DNA from: Pseudomonas svalbardensis
GTDB lineage: Bacteria; Pseudomonadota; Gammaproteobacteria; Pseudomonadales; Pseudomonadaceae
Direction: 5' to 3'
Assembly: GCF_030053115.1 (NCBI RefSeq)
Contig: NZ_CP125619.1
Location: 5,598,501-5,662,500, forward strand
Length of the DNA: 64,000 nucleotides
Part shown: piece after piece, positions 26,418 through 36,914 of the stretch
Layout of the letters: the number at the start of each line of letters is the position of its first letter
Numbering within the stretch: the stretch's first letter is position 1
Notes under the pieces: generated by a model
Told to the model about the DNA's origin: nothing
Database searches by the model: none
The model's input: only the letters and a program-made list of their open reading frames with translations
Made by a program: the position numbers and the translations under genes

Positions 26418-27419
26418 TCAGGCAGTCGCCTTGTCGTCCTTCTTAAGACTTGCAGGCGGCCAGTTGTCGAGGCGCATGCCGAGGGACAGACCGCGGGAGG
26501 CCAGAACGTCCTTGATTTCAGTCAAGGATTTCTTGCCAAGGTTCGGAGTCTTCAACAGCTCTACTTCGGTACGCTGAATCAGGTCACCGATGTAGTAGAT
26601 GTTTTCCGCCTTAAGGCAGTTAGCCGAACGTACAGTCAGTTCCAGATCGTCAACCGGGCGAAGCAGGATCGGATCGATCTCGTCTTCCTGCTCGACAACC
26701 ACTGGCTCACTGTCACCTTTGAGGTCGACGAACGCAGCCAACTGCTGTTGCAGAATGGTTGCAGCGCGGCGAATTGCCTCTTCAGGATCCAGAGTACCGT
26801 TGGTTTCCAGATCAATAACCAGCTTGTCCAGGTTAGTACGCTGTTCGACACGGGCGTTTTCCACCACGTATGCGATACGGCGAACCGGGCTGAACGAAGA
26901 GTCAAGCTGCAAGCGACCGATGCTGCGGCTTTCGTCTTCATCGCTCTGACGCGAGTCTGCCGGTTCATAACCACGACCACGAGCTACGGTGAGCTTCATG
27001 TTCAGGGCGCCGTTAGACGCCAGGTTAGCGATTACGTGATCGGGGTTAACGATCTCGACATCATGATCCAGCTGAATATCGGCAGCGGTAACCACCCCCG
27101 AACCCTTCTTCGACAAGGTCAGCGTAACTTCGTCACGGCCGTGCAGCTTGATAGCCAGACCTTTAAGGTTCAACAGGATTTCAATTACGTCTTCCTGTAC
27201 ACCTTCGATGGCGCTGTACTCATGGAGCACACCGTCAATCTCGGCCTCGACTACTGCGCAGCCGGGCATTGAGGACAACAGGATGCGGCGCAGCGCGTTG
27301 CCCAGGGTGTGGCCAAAACCACGCTCGAGAGGCTCGAGAGTGATCTTGGCGCGGGTTGGACTGACAACCTGCACATCAATATGGCGGGGTGTCAGGAACT
27401 CATTTACCGAAATCTGCAT
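26418..27419 (-). CDS. rpoA: RNA polymerase alpha subunit
   Basis: The 333-residue protein has the N-terminal dimerisation domain (residues 1 to about 230, [23 protein letters not shown] motif near residue 30), an acidic linker, and a C-terminal domain (from about 250) with [28 protein letters not shown], which contains the arginine that contacts UP elements. It nucleates polymerase assembly. It lies between rpsD and rplQ. Confidence 0.99.
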   Translation of the reverse strand: MQISVNEFLTPRHIDVQVVSPTRAKITLEPLERGFGHTLGNALRRILLSSMPGCAVVEAEIDGVLHEYSAIEGVQEDVIEILLNLKGLAIKLHGRDEVTLTLSKKGSGVVTAADIQLDHDVEIVNPDHVIANLASNGALNMKLTVARGRGYEPADSRQSDEDESRSIGRLQLDSSFSPVRRIAYVVENARVEQRTNLDKLVIDLETNGTLDPEEAIRRAATILQQQLAAFVDLKGDSEPVVVEQEDEIDPILLRPVDDLELTVRSANCLKAENIYYIGDLIQRTEVELLKTPNLGKKSLTEIKDVLASRGLSLGMRLDNWPPASLKKDDKATA

Positions 27420-27441
27420 GGATGCACCTATTTTCTAGCCC

Positions 27442-28062
27442 TTACTTGGAGTAGAGCTCGACAATCAGGCTTTCGTTGATGTCGGCGGACAGATCACTGC
27501 GAGCAGGAACGTTCTTGAAAACGCCCGACTTCTTCTCAGTGTCTACTTCTACCCATTCTACGCGGCCACGTTGGGCACACAGATCGAGAGCTTGGACAAT
27601 GCGAAGTTGGTTCTTTGCTTTCTCGCGAATCGCGACCACGTCACCAGCACGAACTTGGTACGACGGCACGTTTACGGTCTGACCGTTAACGCTTACGGAT
27701 TTGTGCGATACCAGCTGACGGGATTCGGCACGAGTAGAGCCAAAACCCATACGGTATACAACGTTGTCCAGACGGCATTCGAGCAGTTGCAACAGGTTTT
27801 CGCCAGTTGCGCCTTTCTTGCCAGCAGCTTCTTTGTAGTAGCCGCTGAATTGACGCTCGAGAACGCCGTAGATACGACGAACCTTCTGCTTTTCACGCAG
27901 TTGGGTGCCGTAATCGGACTGGCGACCGCGGCGTTGGCCGTGGATACCAGGTGCTGCTTCAATGTTGCACTTCGATTCGATCGCGCGCACGCCGCTCTTC
28001 AAGAAGAGATCGGTGCCTTCGCGACGAGCGAGTTTGCATTTTGGACCAATGTAACGAGCCAT
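27442..28062 (-). CDS. rpsD: 30S ribosomal protein S4
   Basis: The 206-residue protein starts [16 protein letters not shown] and carries an S4 RNA-binding domain (about residues 96-160: [24 protein letters not shown]). S4 is a primary 16S binder that starts 30S assembly, and in E. coli it represses the alpha operon by binding its leader. It is 18 bases downstream of rpsK. Confidence 0.99.
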   Translation of the reverse strand: MARYIGPKCKLARREGTDLFLKSGVRAIESKCNIEAAPGIHGQRRGRQSDYGTQLREKQKVRRIYGVLERQFSGYYKEAAGKKGATGENLLQLLECRLDNVVYRMGFGSTRAESRQLVSHKSVSVNGQTVNVPSYQVRAGDVVAIREKAKNQLRIVQALDLCAQRGRVEWVEVDTEKKSGVFKNVPARSDLSADINESLIVELYSK

Positions 28063-28080
28063 TCTTTACAATCTCCTGGA

Positions 28081-28470
28081 TTACACGCGGCGCTTCTTCG
28101 GCGGACGGCACCCGTTGTGCGGGATTGGCGTCACGTCGGTGATGCTGGCGATCTTGTAGCCACAGCCGTTCAAAGCGCGGACTGCAGATTCACGACCTGG
28201 ACCTGGACCTTTGACGTTAACGTCGAGGTTTTTCAGGCCGTATTCCAGCGCAGCTTGACCAGCACGTTCAGCAGCTACTTGAGCAGCAAACGGCGTGGAC
28301 TTGCGGGAACCGCGGAAACCCGAACCACCGGAGGTAGCCCAGGAAAGAGCGTTGCCTTGACGGTCGGTGATGGTCACGATTGTGTTGTTAAAAGATGCAT
28401 GGATGTGGGCGATGCCATCAACCACTGTCTTTTTAACTTTTTTACGAGGACGAGCAGCAGGTTTAGCCAT
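28081..28470 (-). CDS. rpsK: 30S ribosomal protein S11
   Basis: The 129-residue protein contains [21 protein letters not shown] and the basic C-terminus [19 protein letters not shown] tail typical of S11, which forms part of the 30S platform near the mRNA exit. Central gene of the alpha operon. Confidence 0.98.
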   Translation of the reverse strand: MAKPAARPRKKVKKTVVDGIAHIHASFNNTIVTITDRQGNALSWATSGGSGFRGSRKSTPFAAQVAAERAGQAALEYGLKNLDVNVKGPGPGRESAVRALNGCGYKIASITDVTPIPHNGCRPPKKRRV

Positions 28471-28500
28471 GATTAATTTCCTGTCGATTCGCTGGGGCGA

Positions 28501-28857
28501 TTACTTGCGGATCGGCTTACGCGGACCTTTACGGGTACGCGCGTTAGTCTTGGTACGCTGACCGCGCACTGGAAGACCACGACGATGACGCAGACCGCGA
28601 TAGCAACCGAGGTCCATCAAACGCTTGATTTTCATGTTGATTTCGCGACGCAGGTCACCTTCAGTGGTGAACTTCGCCACTTCGCCACGCAGCTGTTCAA
28701 TCTGCTCGTCGCTCAGATCTTTGATCTTTGCGGCTGGGTTTACCCCAGTCACTGCACAGATCTTCTGTGCAGTAGTGCGACCAACACCATAGATGTAGGT
28801 CAGCGAGATAACAGTATGCTTGTTATCTGGAATGTTAACGCCTGCAATACGGGCCAT
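28501..28857 (-). CDS. rpsM: 30S ribosomal protein S13
   Basis: The 118-residue protein begins [21 protein letters not shown] and ends in a Lys/Arg-rich tail ([17 protein letters not shown]). S13 forms head contacts to the 50S subunit and P-site tRNA. It is the first gene of the alpha group, after a 130-base gap from rpmJ that holds a strong hairpin. Confidence 0.98.
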   Translation of the reverse strand: MARIAGVNIPDNKHTVISLTYIYGVGRTTAQKICAVTGVNPAAKIKDLSDEQIEQLRGEVAKFTTEGDLRREINMKIKRLMDLGCYRGLRHRRGLPVRGQRTKTNARTRKGPRKPIRK

Positions 28858-28945
28858 TCAGTGGGACTCCAATTGACAGCTACCTACGCCCCGGAAGCCA
28901 AGAAATAGGGCGCGAGATAATATCGCTGTAATAACAAATAATCAA

Positions 28946-28969
28946 CCCGGCAGCGCACTAGCTGCCGGG
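28946..28969 (-). promoter_or_regulatory. Hairpin in the rpmJ-rpsM gap
   Basis: CCCGGCAGC pairs perfectly with GCTGCCGGG across a six-base loop. The minus-strand sequence that follows (TTGATTATTTGTTATTAC) is T-rich but not a clean T run. It may be an attenuator, an mRNA processing point, or part of a leader involved in alpha-operon control. Confidence 0.6.
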
Positions 28970-28987
28970 CTTGAAGCACAATCACAC

Positions 28988-29104
28988 TCAGCCTTGGCGC
29001 TGTTTGTGACGCGGTTCCGCGCTGCAAATTACTCGAACAACACCTTCGCGGCGAATAATTTTGCAGTTACGGCACAGCTTTTTCACCGATGCACGAACTT
29101 TCAT
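28988..29104 (-). CDS. rpmJ: 50S ribosomal protein L36 (zinc-binding form)
   Basis: A 38-residue protein translated directly from the sequence: [20 protein letters not shown] at the start and RHKQRQG at the end. It keeps the zinc ligands C11, C14, C27 and H33, so it is the zinc-dependent type. It lies between secY and rpsM. Confidence 0.97.
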
Positions 29105-29131
29105 CACCAACTCCTCGAACCTTATGGGTAC

Positions 29132-30460
29132 TCAGCGCAACATGCCGCTGCCGTAACCCTTCAGGTTGGCTTTCTTCATCAGGGATTCGTACTGGTGCGA
29201 AACGAGGTGCGATTGTACTTGAGACATGAAGTCCATCACAACCACGACCACGATCAGCAACGAGGTCCCGCCAAGGTAGAACGGAACGTTTGCTGCAACC
29301 ACCAGGAACTGGGGCAACAGGCACACGGCCGTCATATATAGAGCACCGAACAGGGTCAAACGAGTCAGAACGCCATCAATGTAGCGCGCAGACTGCTCAC
29401 CTGGACGGATGCCCGGAATAAAGGCACCGGACTTCTTCAGGTTTTCCGCTACGTCTTTCGGATTGAACATCAACGCCGTATAGAAGAAGCAGAAGAAAAT
29501 AATCCCTGCACTAAACAGCAGAATATTCAACGGCTGACCAGGAGCGATCGACTGCGAGATGTCCTGCAGCCAGCCCATACCTTCAGACTGACCAAACCAG
29601 GTACCCAACGAAGCCGGGAACAGCAAAATGCTGCTCGCGAAAATGGCTGGTATAACACCGGCCATGTTCACCTTCAACGGCAAGTGGCTAGTCTGCGCAG
29701 CAAAGACCTTACGACCCTGCTGACGCTTGGCGTAATGAACAGCAATACGACGCTGACCACGCTCAATGAACACCACGAAACCGATAATCGCTACTGCCAG
29801 CAAACCGATGGCAACCAAGGCAAAAATGTTGATATCACCCTGACGCGCAGACTCGAAAGACTGCCCGATCGCTCTCGGAAGACCGGCGACGATACCTGCG
29901 AAAATCAACATCGAGATACCGTTGCCAACACCACGCTCAGTAATCTGCTCACCCAGCCACATCATGAACATCGCACCAGCCACAAACGTGGATACCGCGA
30001 CGAAATGGAAGCCAAAGTCACCAGTGAACGCAACGCCCTGCCCTGCCAGACCAATGGACATGCCAATTGCCTGAACGAGAGCGAGGACGACAGTGCCGTA
30101 GCGGGTGTACTGAGCGATCTTGCGACGCCCAGCTTCACCTTCCTTCTTCAACTGTTCCAGCTGCGGGCTGACGGCGGTCATCAGCTGCATGATGATCGAT
30201 GCCGAAATGTACGGCATGATTCCCAGTGCAAAGATACTCATCCGCTCCAGCGCGCCGCCGGAAAACATGTTGAACAAGCTAAGAATGGTCCCCTCATTCT
30301 GTCGAAACAGGTCCGCGAGTCGGTCCGGGTTGATACCTGGAACCGGGATGTGTGCGCCTATTCGGTAGACGATAATCGCCAGGAACAGAAAACGCAGACG
30401 AGCCCAGAGTTCAGACATACCGCCTTTGCCGAGCGCAGAGAGAGCACCTTGCTTAGCCAT
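29132..30460 (-). CDS. secY: Protein translocase subunit SecY
   Basis: The 442-residue, ten-helix membrane protein forms the Sec channel. Landmarks are the plug region ([30 protein letters not shown], about residues 63-92), [19 protein letters not shown], and the cytosolic loop IPVKYAKR-equivalent [15 protein letters not shown]. Its ATG directly abuts the rplO stop (no spacing), implying coupled translation. Confidence 0.98.
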   Translation of the reverse strand: MAKQGALSALGKGGMSELWARLRFLFLAIIVYRIGAHIPVPGINPDRLADLFRQNEGTILSLFNMFSGGALERMSIFALGIMPYISASIIMQLMTAVSPQLEQLKKEGEAGRRKIAQYTRYGTVVLALVQAIGMSIGLAGQGVAFTGDFGFHFVAVSTFVAGAMFMMWLGEQITERGVGNGISMLIFAGIVAGLPRAIGQSFESARQGDINIFALVAIGLLAVAIIGFVVFIERGQRRIAVHYAKRQQGRKVFAAQTSHLPLKVNMAGVIPAIFASSILLFPASLGTWFGQSEGMGWLQDISQSIAPGQPLNILLFSAGIIFFCFFYTALMFNPKDVAENLKKSGAFIPGIRPGEQSARYIDGVLTRLTLFGALYMTAVCLLPQFLVVAANVPFYLGGTSLLIVVVVVMDFMSQVQSHLVSHQYESLMKKANLKGYGSGMLR

Positions 30461-30898
30461 TTATTCCTCGAACTTGCCGCCAGCTGCTTCGATAGCCGCA
30501 CGCGCACCTTTGGTGGCGCCGATTCCCTTTCCGATGGTGACAGCGCGAGTAACTTCGCCGGACAGCATGATTTTCACACGCTGTACGTTGACGTTGATCA
30601 CGTTGGCATCTTTCAGGGACTGCACGGTGACGATGTCGCCTTCCACTTTAGCCAGCTCGGACAAACGCACTTCTGCGCGATCCATGGCTTTCAGGGAAAC
30701 GAAACCGAACTTCGGCAGGCGACGATGCAGCGGCTGTTGACCGCCTTCAAAGCCTGGAGCAATGGTGCCACCGGAGCGGGAGGACTGACCTTTGTGGCCA
30801 CGGCCACCGGTCTTGCCCAAACCACTACCGATACCACGGCCCGGACGATGCTTTTCGCGACGGGAACCCGGCGCTGGACTCAGATCATTGAGTTTCAT
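30461..30898 (-). CDS. rplO: 50S ribosomal protein L15
   Basis: The 145-residue protein has the Gly/Arg-rich L15 N-terminus ([20 protein letters not shown]) and the C-terminal fold ending AAGGKFEE. It is a late assembly protein of the 50S subunit. It lies immediately upstream of secY, three bases after rpmD. Confidence 0.98.
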   Translation of the reverse strand: MKLNDLSPAPGSRREKHRPGRGIGSGLGKTGGRGHKGQSSRSGGTIAPGFEGGQQPLHRRLPKFGFVSLKAMDRAEVRLSELAKVEGDIVTVQSLKDANVINVNVQRVKIMLSGEVTRAVTIGKGIGATKGARAAIEAAGGKFEE

Positions 30899-30901
30899 CG
30901 A

Positions 30902-31078
30902 TTAACCCTCGACACGCAGCATGTAGTAAGCCTTGTTGATCATCCCGCGATTCTCGGGAGTATCAAGTACTTCTACAGTGTGACCGATGCGACGCAGACC
31001 CAGACCCTTAACGCACAGTTTGTGGTTAGGGATGCGGCCGGTCATGCTTTTGATCAGCGTAACTTTAACGGTAGCCAT
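30902..31078 (-). CDS. rpmD: 50S ribosomal protein L30
   Basis: A 58-residue protein read directly: [20 protein letters not shown] at the start and [13 protein letters not shown] at the end. This matches bacterial L30 in length and sequence. It starts two bases downstream of the rpsE stop. Confidence 0.97.
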   Translation of the reverse strand: MATVKVTLIKSMTGRIPNHKLCVKGLGLRRIGHTVEVLDTPENRGMINKAYYMLRVEG

Positions 31079-31080
31079 GA

Positions 31081-31581
31081 TCAGAAGATCTCCTTGACGC
31101 TTTTTCCACGCTTGGCGGCAATGGATTCAGGAGACTGCATAGCTTTCAAACCTTTGAAAGTGGCGTGAACCACGTTTACCGGGTTAGTCGAGCCGTAGCA
31201 CTTGGCCAGAACGTTCTGAACACCAGCAACTTCGAGGACAGCACGCATAGCGCCGCCAGCGATGATACCGGTACCTTCAGAAGCAGGCTGCATGTACACC
31301 TTCGAAGCGCCGTGAGCGGACTTCATCGCGTACTGCAGAGTGGTGCCGTTCAGGTCAACTTGGATCATGTTGCGGCGAGCAGCTTCCATTGCCTTCTGGA
31401 TCGCAGCAGGCACTTCACGCGACTTGCCACGGCCGAAGCCAACACGCCCTTTACCATCACCAACCACGGTCAACGCGGTGAAAGTGAAGATACGGCCGCC
31501 TTTAACGGTTTTGGCTACGCGGTTAACTTGAACCAGCTTCTCGATGTAGCCTTCGTCGCGCTTTTGGTCGTTATTTGACAT
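31081..31581 (-). CDS. rpsE: 30S ribosomal protein S5
   Basis: The 166-residue protein holds the S5 double-stranded-RNA-binding domain with [20 protein letters not shown] and the ribosomal S5 C-terminal fold ([18 protein letters not shown]). S5 helps maintain decoding accuracy. The loop residues linked to spectinomycin action (VAKTVKGG) look wild type. Confidence 0.98.
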   Translation of the reverse strand: MSNNDQKRDEGYIEKLVQVNRVAKTVKGGRIFTFTALTVVGDGKGRVGFGRGKSREVPAAIQKAMEAARRNMIQVDLNGTTLQYAMKSAHGASKVYMQPASEGTGIIAGGAMRAVLEVAGVQNVLAKCYGSTNPVNVVHATFKGLKAMQSPESIAAKRGKSVKEIF

Positions 31582-31584
31582 AAC

Positions 31585-31935
31585 TTAGAACTCCAGCCCA
31601 GCTTCACGAGCAGCATCAGCCAGCGCCTTGACGCGGCCGTGATACTTGAAGCCAGAGCGGTCGAAAGCCACCTGCGAGACGCCAGCGGCTTTAGCACGCG
31701 TAGCGACCAGCTGGCCAACCTTAGTGGCCGCGTCGATGTTGCCAGTGGCGCCATCACGCAGTTCTTTATCCAAAGTCGAGGCACTTGCCAGGACTTTGTT
31801 GCCGTCGGCCGAAATGACCTGGGCGTAGATGTGCTGCGACGAGCGGAACACGCAGAGACGCACGACTTCGAGTTCGTGCATTTTCAGGCGTGCTTTGCGA
31901 GCGCGACGCAGTCGAGTAACTTTTTTGTCGGTCAT
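31585..31935 (-). CDS. rplR: 50S ribosomal protein L18
   Basis: The 116-residue protein contains [15 protein letters not shown] and the C-terminal [26 protein letters not shown] typical of L18, which binds 5S rRNA with L5 and L25. It lies between rplF and rpsE with only three bases before rpsE. Confidence 0.98.
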   Translation of the reverse strand: MTDKKVTRLRRARKARLKMHELEVVRLCVFRSSQHIYAQVISADGNKVLASASTLDKELRDGATGNIDAATKVGQLVATRAKAAGVSQVAFDRSGFKYHGRVKALADAAREAGLEF

Positions 31936-31945
31936 TTGCTATGCC

Positions 31946-32479
31946 CTACTTCTTCTTGGCTTCTTTACGACGGACGACTTCGTCCGCGTAGCGCACACCT
32001 TTGCCTTTGTACGGCTCTGGTGGACGGAAGTCGCGGATCTCGGCGGCCACTTGACCTACCAGCTGCTTATCGATGCCCTTGATCAGGATATCGGTCTGGC
32101 TAGGAGTCTCAGCGGTGATGCCTTCCGGCAGTTCATAATCCACTGGGTGCGAGAAGCCAAGAGCCAGGTTCAGCACTGTGCCTTTTGCTTGCGCTTTGTA
32201 ACCAACACCGACCAGCTGGAGCTTGCGCTCGAAGCCTTGGCTTACGCCTTGGACCATGTTGTTTACCAACGCACGAGTGGTACCAGCCATTGCGCGAGTT
32301 TGTTGATCGCCATTGCGAGCAGCGAAACGCAGCTCACCAGCTTCTTCAACGATCTCAACGGACGAATGGATGTTCAGTTCGAGAGTGCCCTTGGCACCCT
32401 TCACCGAAAGCTGTTGACCTGCGAATTTGACTTCGACACCGGCTGGCAGCTTAACGGGGTTCTTAGCGACGCGTGACAT
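31946..32479 (-). CDS. rplF: 50S ribosomal protein L6
   Basis: The 177-residue protein is L6: two alpha/beta repeats with [16 protein letters not shown] at the N-terminus and [20 protein letters not shown] at the C-terminus. It sits at the base of the L7/L12 stalk near the factor-binding site. Confidence 0.98.
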   Translation of the reverse strand: MSRVAKNPVKLPAGVEVKFAGQQLSVKGAKGTLELNIHSSVEIVEEAGELRFAARNGDQQTRAMAGTTRALVNNMVQGVSQGFERKLQLVGVGYKAQAKGTVLNLALGFSHPVDYELPEGITAETPSQTDILIKGIDKQLVGQVAAEIRDFRPPEPYKGKGVRYADEVVRRKEAKKK

Positions 32480-32491
32480 GCTTATCCCCCC

Positions 32492-32884
32492 TTAGAACAC
32501 AGTGCAAAGAACTTCGCCGCCGACACCGGCAGCGCGCGCAGCACGATCCGTCATCACACCTTTGTTGGTGGAGACGATAGACACACCGAGACCGCCACGA
32601 ACTTTTGGCAGATCATCGACGGACTTGTACTGACGCAGGCCTGGACGGCTAACGCGCTTCACTTCTTCGATGACCGGACGGCCTTCGAAGTACTTCAGCT
32701 CGATGGACAGCAGTGGTTTGATTTCGCTGCTGATCTGATAACCCGCAATGTAACCTTCGTCCTTCAGGACTTTGGCAACAGCTACCTTCAAAGTAGAAGA
32801 TGGCATGCTTACGACGGACTTTTCAGCCATCTGGGCATTACGGATTCGAGTTAGCATGTCCGCTAACGGGTCCTGCATACTCAT
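32492..32884 (-). CDS. rpsH: 30S ribosomal protein S8
   Basis: The 130-residue protein begins [18 protein letters not shown] and ends with the S8 signature [21 protein letters not shown]8 binds 16S rRNA helix 21 and in E. coli represses the spc operon. Unlike other joints of this operon, a 209-base gap separates it from rpsN. Confidence 0.98.
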   Translation of the reverse strand: MSMQDPLADMLTRIRNAQMAEKSVVSMPSSTLKVAVAKVLKDEGYIAGYQISSEIKPLLSIELKYFEGRPVIEEVKRVSRPGLRQYKSVDDLPKVRGGLGVSIVSTNKGVMTDRAARAAGVGGEVLCTVF

Positions 32885-32954
32885 GGGCTAGACGCTCCTA
32901 ATACAAAAAAATTAGCCTTGCGGCTACTACTTGTCGCCGAGCTCATCCATGCGG

Positions 32955-33033
32955 AAAAAGCACGGGCTCAGGCGAGCCGGGTATTCTAGACACACCCCAC
33001 AAATGAATCAAGCCCCAAAAGGGGCTTGATTCA
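32955..33033 (-). promoter_or_regulatory. Two hairpins in the rpsN-rpsH gap, one terminator-like
   Basis: On the minus strand the first hairpin is a perfect 13-base stem (TGAATCAAGCCCC with loop TTTT, 33004-33033). About 25 bases later GGCTC/GAGCC (32965-32978) is followed by CGTGCTTTTTCC, which looks like an intrinsic terminator. The order stem then terminator, within an operon, suggests attenuation or processing. Confidence 0.55.
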
Positions 33034-33093
33034 AGTTCAAGGTCACCGGCGGTCAGGATCTTGCGACCCCGAACACCGAGACTTTGATAGTGC

Positions 33094-33399
33094 TTACCAG
33101 CTGGCTTTAACCAGACCAGGTACGTCACCACGCATTGCAGCTTCACGCAGTTTGTTACGGCCAAGGCCGAACTTGCGGTAAACGCCGTGTGGACGACCGG
33201 TCAGGCGGCAGCGGTTACGCATGCGCGAGGCGCTTGCGTCACGTGGCTGCTTCTGCAGAGCTACTGTAGCTTCCCAACGTGCTTCTGGACTTGCGTTCAG
33301 ATCAACGATGATAGCTTTCAGTGCTGCACGCTTTTTGGCGTACTTGGCAACCGTGAGCTGACGCTTCAGCTCGCGGTTTTTCATGCTCATCTTGGCCAT
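33094..33399 (-). CDS. rpsN: 30S ribosomal protein S14 (long, zinc-free form)
   Basis: The 101-residue protein begins [20 protein letters not shown] and has [21 protein letters not shown]. It lacks the CxxC pairs of the short zinc form. I chose the ATG at 33399 because GGAG precedes it; the open frame runs further upstream without support. Confidence 0.97.
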   Translation of the reverse strand: MAKMSMKNRELKRQLTVAKYAKKRAALKAIIVDLNASPEARWEATVALQKQPRDASASRMRNRCRLTGRPHGVYRKFGLGRNKLREAAMRGDVPGLVKASW

Positions 33400-33412
33400 T
33401 TTCCTACTCCAA

Positions 33413-33952
33413 TCAGTTGCGGAACGGGAATTTGAAAGCACGCAACAGGGCGCGACCTTCATCATCGTTCTTGGCAGTGGTGGTCAGGGTAATGTCCAGA
33501 CCGCGGAGAGCATCGATCTTGTCGTAGTCGATTTCCGGGAAGATGATCTGCTCTTTAACGCCCATGCTGTAGTTACCACGACCATCGAAGGACTTGGCAT
33601 TCAGGCCGCGGAAGTCGCGAACCCGAGGCAGGGAGATCGACAGCAGACGATCCAGGAACTCGTACATACGCTCACGACGCAGGGTCACTTTGACGCCGAT
33701 CGGCCAACCTTCACGGACTTTAAAGCCAGCGATGGATTTCCGAGCGTAGGTCACAACGACTTTCTGGCCGGTGATCTTTTCCAGGTCGGCAACAGCGTGC
33801 TCGATGACTTTTTTGTCACCGACCGCTTCGCCCAGACCCATGTTCAGGGTGATTTTTGTAACGCGTGGAACTTCCATCACGTTCGAAAGCTTAAGTTCTT
33901 CCTTAAGCTTCGGTGCGATTTCCTTCCAGTAAATCTCTTTTAGTCGTGCCAT
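33413..33952 (-). CDS. rplE: 50S ribosomal protein L5
   Basis: The 179-residue protein starts [16 protein letters not shown] and carries the L5 motifs [21 protein letters not shown] and [23 protein letters not shown]5 binds 5S rRNA and contacts P-site tRNA. The gene lies 13 bases upstream of rpsN. Confidence 0.98.
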   Translation of the reverse strand: MARLKEIYWKEIAPKLKEELKLSNVMEVPRVTKITLNMGLGEAVGDKKVIEHAVADLEKITGQKVVVTYARKSIAGFKVREGWPIGVKVTLRRERMYEFLDRLLSISLPRVRDFRGLNAKSFDGRGNYSMGVKEQIIFPEIDYDKIDALRGLDITLTTTAKNDDEGRALLRAFKFPFRN

Positions 33953-33972
33953 GGTCTTCTACCTAGCAGTGT

Positions 33973-34287
33973 TCAAGCATCAACCGCTTTTTGGGTCGAC
34001 TTGAAGACACGAATTTTCTTGCCGTCTTCTACTTTGAAACCAACGCGGTCAGCCTTGTTGGTTTCGCCGTTGAAAATGGCGACGTTAGAAGCGTCCAGTG
34101 GAGCTTCTTTTTCGACGATACCGCCTTGTACGCCCGACGCCGGGTTAGGCTTGGTATGACGCTTAACCAGGTTCAGACCACCAATAACCAGACGGTTATT
34201 AGCGAGAACCTTAAGCACCTTACCGCGCTTACCTTTGTCTTTGCCGGCGATCACGATGATCTCGTCGTCACGACGAATCTTTTGCAT
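33973..34287 (-). CDS. rplX: 50S ribosomal protein L24
   Basis: The 104-residue protein has a KOW motif near the start ([16 protein letters not shown]) and [12 protein letters not shown]24 is an assembly initiator of the 50S subunit. It is 11 bases after rplN. Confidence 0.98.
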   Translation of the reverse strand: MQKIRRDDEIIVIAGKDKGKRGKVLKVLANNRLVIGGLNLVKRHTKPNPASGVQGGIVEKEAPLDASNVAIFNGETNKADRVGFKVEDGKKIRVFKSTQKAVDA

Positions 34288-34298
34288 GTCGGATCTCC

Positions 34299-34667
34299 TT
34301 ACAGCACTTCTGGGGCGAGCGAGACGATCTTCATGAACTTCTCAGTACGAAGTTCACGGGTCACTGGCCCAAAGATACGGGTGCCGATCGGCTCTTGCTT
34401 GTTGTTCAGAAGAACAGCAGCGTTGCCATCAAAGCGGATAATGGAGCCATCAGCACGACGTACGCCGTGACGAGTGCGGACTACAACAGCAGTCATCACT
34501 TGGCCTTTTTTCACTTTACCGCGAGGAATTGCTTCCTTCACGGTAACTTTGATGATGTCACCGATACCAGCGTAACGACGATGGGAGCCACCCAGCACCT
34601 TGATGCACATAACACGGCGAGCGCCGCTGTTATCGGCCACATCGAGCATGGATTGAGTCTGAATCAT
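34299..34667 (-). CDS. rplN: 50S ribosomal protein L14
   Basis: The 122-residue protein starts [21 protein letters not shown] and ends [13 protein letters not shown], matching L14 in length and sequence. It bridges the two subunits next to L19. Confidence 0.98.
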   Translation of the reverse strand: MIQTQSMLDVADNSGARRVMCIKVLGGSHRRYAGIGDIIKVTVKEAIPRGKVKKGQVMTAVVVRTRHGVRRADGSIIRFDGNAAVLLNNKQEPIGTRIFGPVTRELRTEKFMKIVSLAPEVL

Positions 34668-34690
34668 ATAATTTCTCCGACCCCTAGTCC

Positions 34691-34957
34691 TTAGACTTCC
34701 ACAGCGCGTTCGAGAACATCAACCAATGCCCAAGACTTGGTCTTGGCCAGCGGACGAATTTCACGAATAGTGACTTTGTCGCCGATGTGGCACTGATTGG
34801 TTTCGTCGTGCGCGTGCAGCTTAGTCGAACGCTTAACGTATTTACCGTAGATCGGGTGCTTAACGCGACGCTCGATCAGAACGGTGATGGTTTTGTCCAT
34901 CTTGTCGCTGACAACACGGCCAGTCAGCGTACGGACAGTTTTTTCGGCTTCAGCCAT
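34691..34957 (-). CDS. rpsQ: 30S ribosomal protein S17
   Basis: The 88-residue OB-fold protein contains [20 protein letters not shown] and [20 protein letters not shown], the S17 signature. It starts two bases after the rpmC stop. Confidence 0.98.
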   Translation of the reverse strand: MAEAEKTVRTLTGRVVSDKMDKTITVLIERRVKHPIYGKYVKRSTKLHAHDETNQCHIGDKVTIREIRPLAKTKSWALVDVLERAVEV

Positions 34958-34959
34958 GA

Positions 34960-35151
34960 TTACTTACCTGCCTGCTGGTTAAGCACAGTCTTCACGCGAG
35001 CGATGTCACGTTTAACTTGCGAGAGCAGATGAGACTGCCCCAACTGGCCAGTTGCTTTCTGCATACGCAGATTGAACTGGTCGCGCAGCAGGCCGAGCAG
35101 TTGCTCGTTCAGCTGCTGTGCGGATTTTTCACGAAGTTCATTCGCTTTCAT
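34960..35151 (-). CDS. rpmC: 50S ribosomal protein L29
   Basis: The 63-residue helical hairpin protein begins [19 protein letters not shown] and contains [15 protein letters not shown]29 lies at the tunnel exit. Its ATG overlaps the rplP stop by one base (TGATG). A GTG one codon upstream is the only alternative start. Confidence 0.97.
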
Positions 35152-35564
35152 CACATCACCGTCCGTTTAACAAAGGCGGTGGCGAGCGGCAGCTTTGCAG
35201 CAGCCAGGGCAAAAGCCTCACGCGCCAGCTCTTCAGTAACACCCTCGATTTCATACAGGACTTTGCCTGGCTGAATCTGGGCAACCCAGTACTCCACACT
35301 ACCCTTACCTTTACCCATCCGAACTTCGAGTGGCTTTTTGGAAATAGGCTTGTCCGGGAATACACGGATCCAGATCTTGCCGCCACGTTTAACGTGACGG
35401 GTCAGAGCACGACGCGCTGACTCGATCTGACGAGCGGTGAGACGACCACGAGCTACAGACTTCAGCGCGAACTCGCCGAAGCTGACTTTGCTACCGCGCT
35501 GTGCCAGACCACGGTTGTGGCCTGTCATCTGCTTGCGGAACTTCGTACGCTTTGGTTGCAACAT
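35151..35564 (-). CDS. rplP: 50S ribosomal protein L16
   Basis: The 137-residue protein begins [20 protein letters not shown] and contains [27 protein letters not shown]. It organises the A-site region of the 50S subunit. The conserved arginine that YcfD-type oxygenases hydroxylate lies in this region (E. coli R81). Confidence 0.98.
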
Positions 35565-35576
35565 TTGGCGTACCCC

Positions 35577-36263
35577 TTACTTAGCAGCTTTTTTACGAGG
35601 CGCTGGTGCTTGTGGTTTCAGTTCTTCTTGGCGACCACCAATTACTTCGCCTTTGAAGATCCAAACCTTTACACCGATCACACCGTAAGTGGTGTGAGCT
35701 TCGTAGTTGGCATAGTCGATGTCGGCACGCAGGGTGTGCAGTGGCACACGACCTTCGCGATACCATTCAGTACGTGCGATTTCAGCACCGCCGAGACGAC
35801 CGCTCACTTGGATTTTGATGCCTTTGGCACCAATGCGCATGGCGTTCTGAACAGCGCGCTTCATAGCGCGACGGAACATTACGCGACGCTCCAGCTGCTG
35901 AGCTACGCTCTGCGCAACCAGCATACCGTCGAGTTCCGGCTTGCGGATCTCTTCGATATTGATGTGCACAGGCACACCCATTTGCTTGGTCAGGTCCTGA
36001 CGCAGTTTCTCAACATCTTCACCTTTCTTCCCGATAACGATACCTGGACGAGCGGTGTGGATGGTGATACGTGCAGTCTGAGCCGGACGATGGATATCGA
36101 TACGGCTTACGGACGCGCTTTTTAGTTTGTCTTGGAGATACTCGCGCACCTTCAGATCAGCGAACAAATAGTCCGCATAAGTCCGACCGTCTGCGTACCA
36201 GACGGAGGTGTGCTCCTTGACGATTCCCAGGCGAATGCCAATGGGATGTACTTTCTGACCCAT
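35577..36263 (-). CDS. rpsC: 30S ribosomal protein S3
   Basis: The 228-residue protein starts [18 protein letters not shown] and contains a KH domain with [15 protein letters not shown] (GKKG loop). S3 lines the mRNA entry channel. The frame stays open upstream across the rplV end, but the start at 36263 gives the family N-terminus and is 13 bases after rplV. Confidence 0.98.
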
Positions 36264-36276
36264 CTCTTCGACTCCG

Positions 36277-36609
36277 TTACTTGTCAGCAACCTTGACAGT
36301 GATATGGCAAGACCGCTTGACGATGCGATCAGCACGGCCTTTGGCACGTGGCATGATTCGCTTCAGCGAACGCCCTTCGTTGACGAAAACGGTGCTGACT
36401 TTAAGGTCATCAACGTCTGCGCCTTCGTTATGCTCGGCGTTGGCTACGGCCGACTCCAGCACTTTCTTCATGATCTCGGCGGCTTTCTTACTGCTGAAAG
36501 CCAACAGGTTGAGCGCTTCGCCCACCTTCTTCCCGCGGATCTGGTCGGCGACCAAGCGGGCTTTCTGGGCGGAGATTCGAGCGCCCGACAACTTAGCGGC
36601 TACTTCCAT
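36277..36609 (-). CDS. rplV: 50S ribosomal protein L22
   Basis: The 110-residue protein contains [19 protein letters not shown] and the loop with [21 protein letters not shown] that lines the exit tunnel. No deletion of the type linked to macrolide resistance is seen. Confidence 0.98.
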
Positions 36610-36622
36610 CGTTCCTTACCCC

Positions 36623-36898
36623 TTAACGCTTGGCTTTCTTGTCTGCCACGTGCCCACGATATGTGCGGGTACCGGCAAACTCGCCCAGTTTGTGGCCGAC
36701 CATGTCTTCGTTCACGAGAACTGGGACATGTTGACGACCGTTATGCACTGCAATGGTCAAACCGACCATTTGTGGCAGGATCATGGAACGGCGCGACCAG
36801 GTTTTAACTGGTTTGCGATCGTTCTTTTCCGCCGCCACTTCGATCTTCTTCAGTAGGTGAAGATCAATAAAAGGACCTTTTTTCAGAGAACGTGGCAC
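36623..36898 (-). CDS. rpsS: 30S ribosomal protein S19
   Basis: The 91-residue protein begins [20 protein letters not shown] and contains [21 protein letters not shown]. It forms the head of the 30S subunit with S13. Confidence 0.98.
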   Translation of the reverse strand: MPRSLKKGPFIDLHLLKKIEVAAEKNDRKPVKTWSRRSMILPQMVGLTIAVHNGRQHVPVLVNEDMVGHKLGEFAGTRTYRGHVADKKAKR

Positions 36899-36914
36899 TG
36901 TCGTATCCCTCTAT

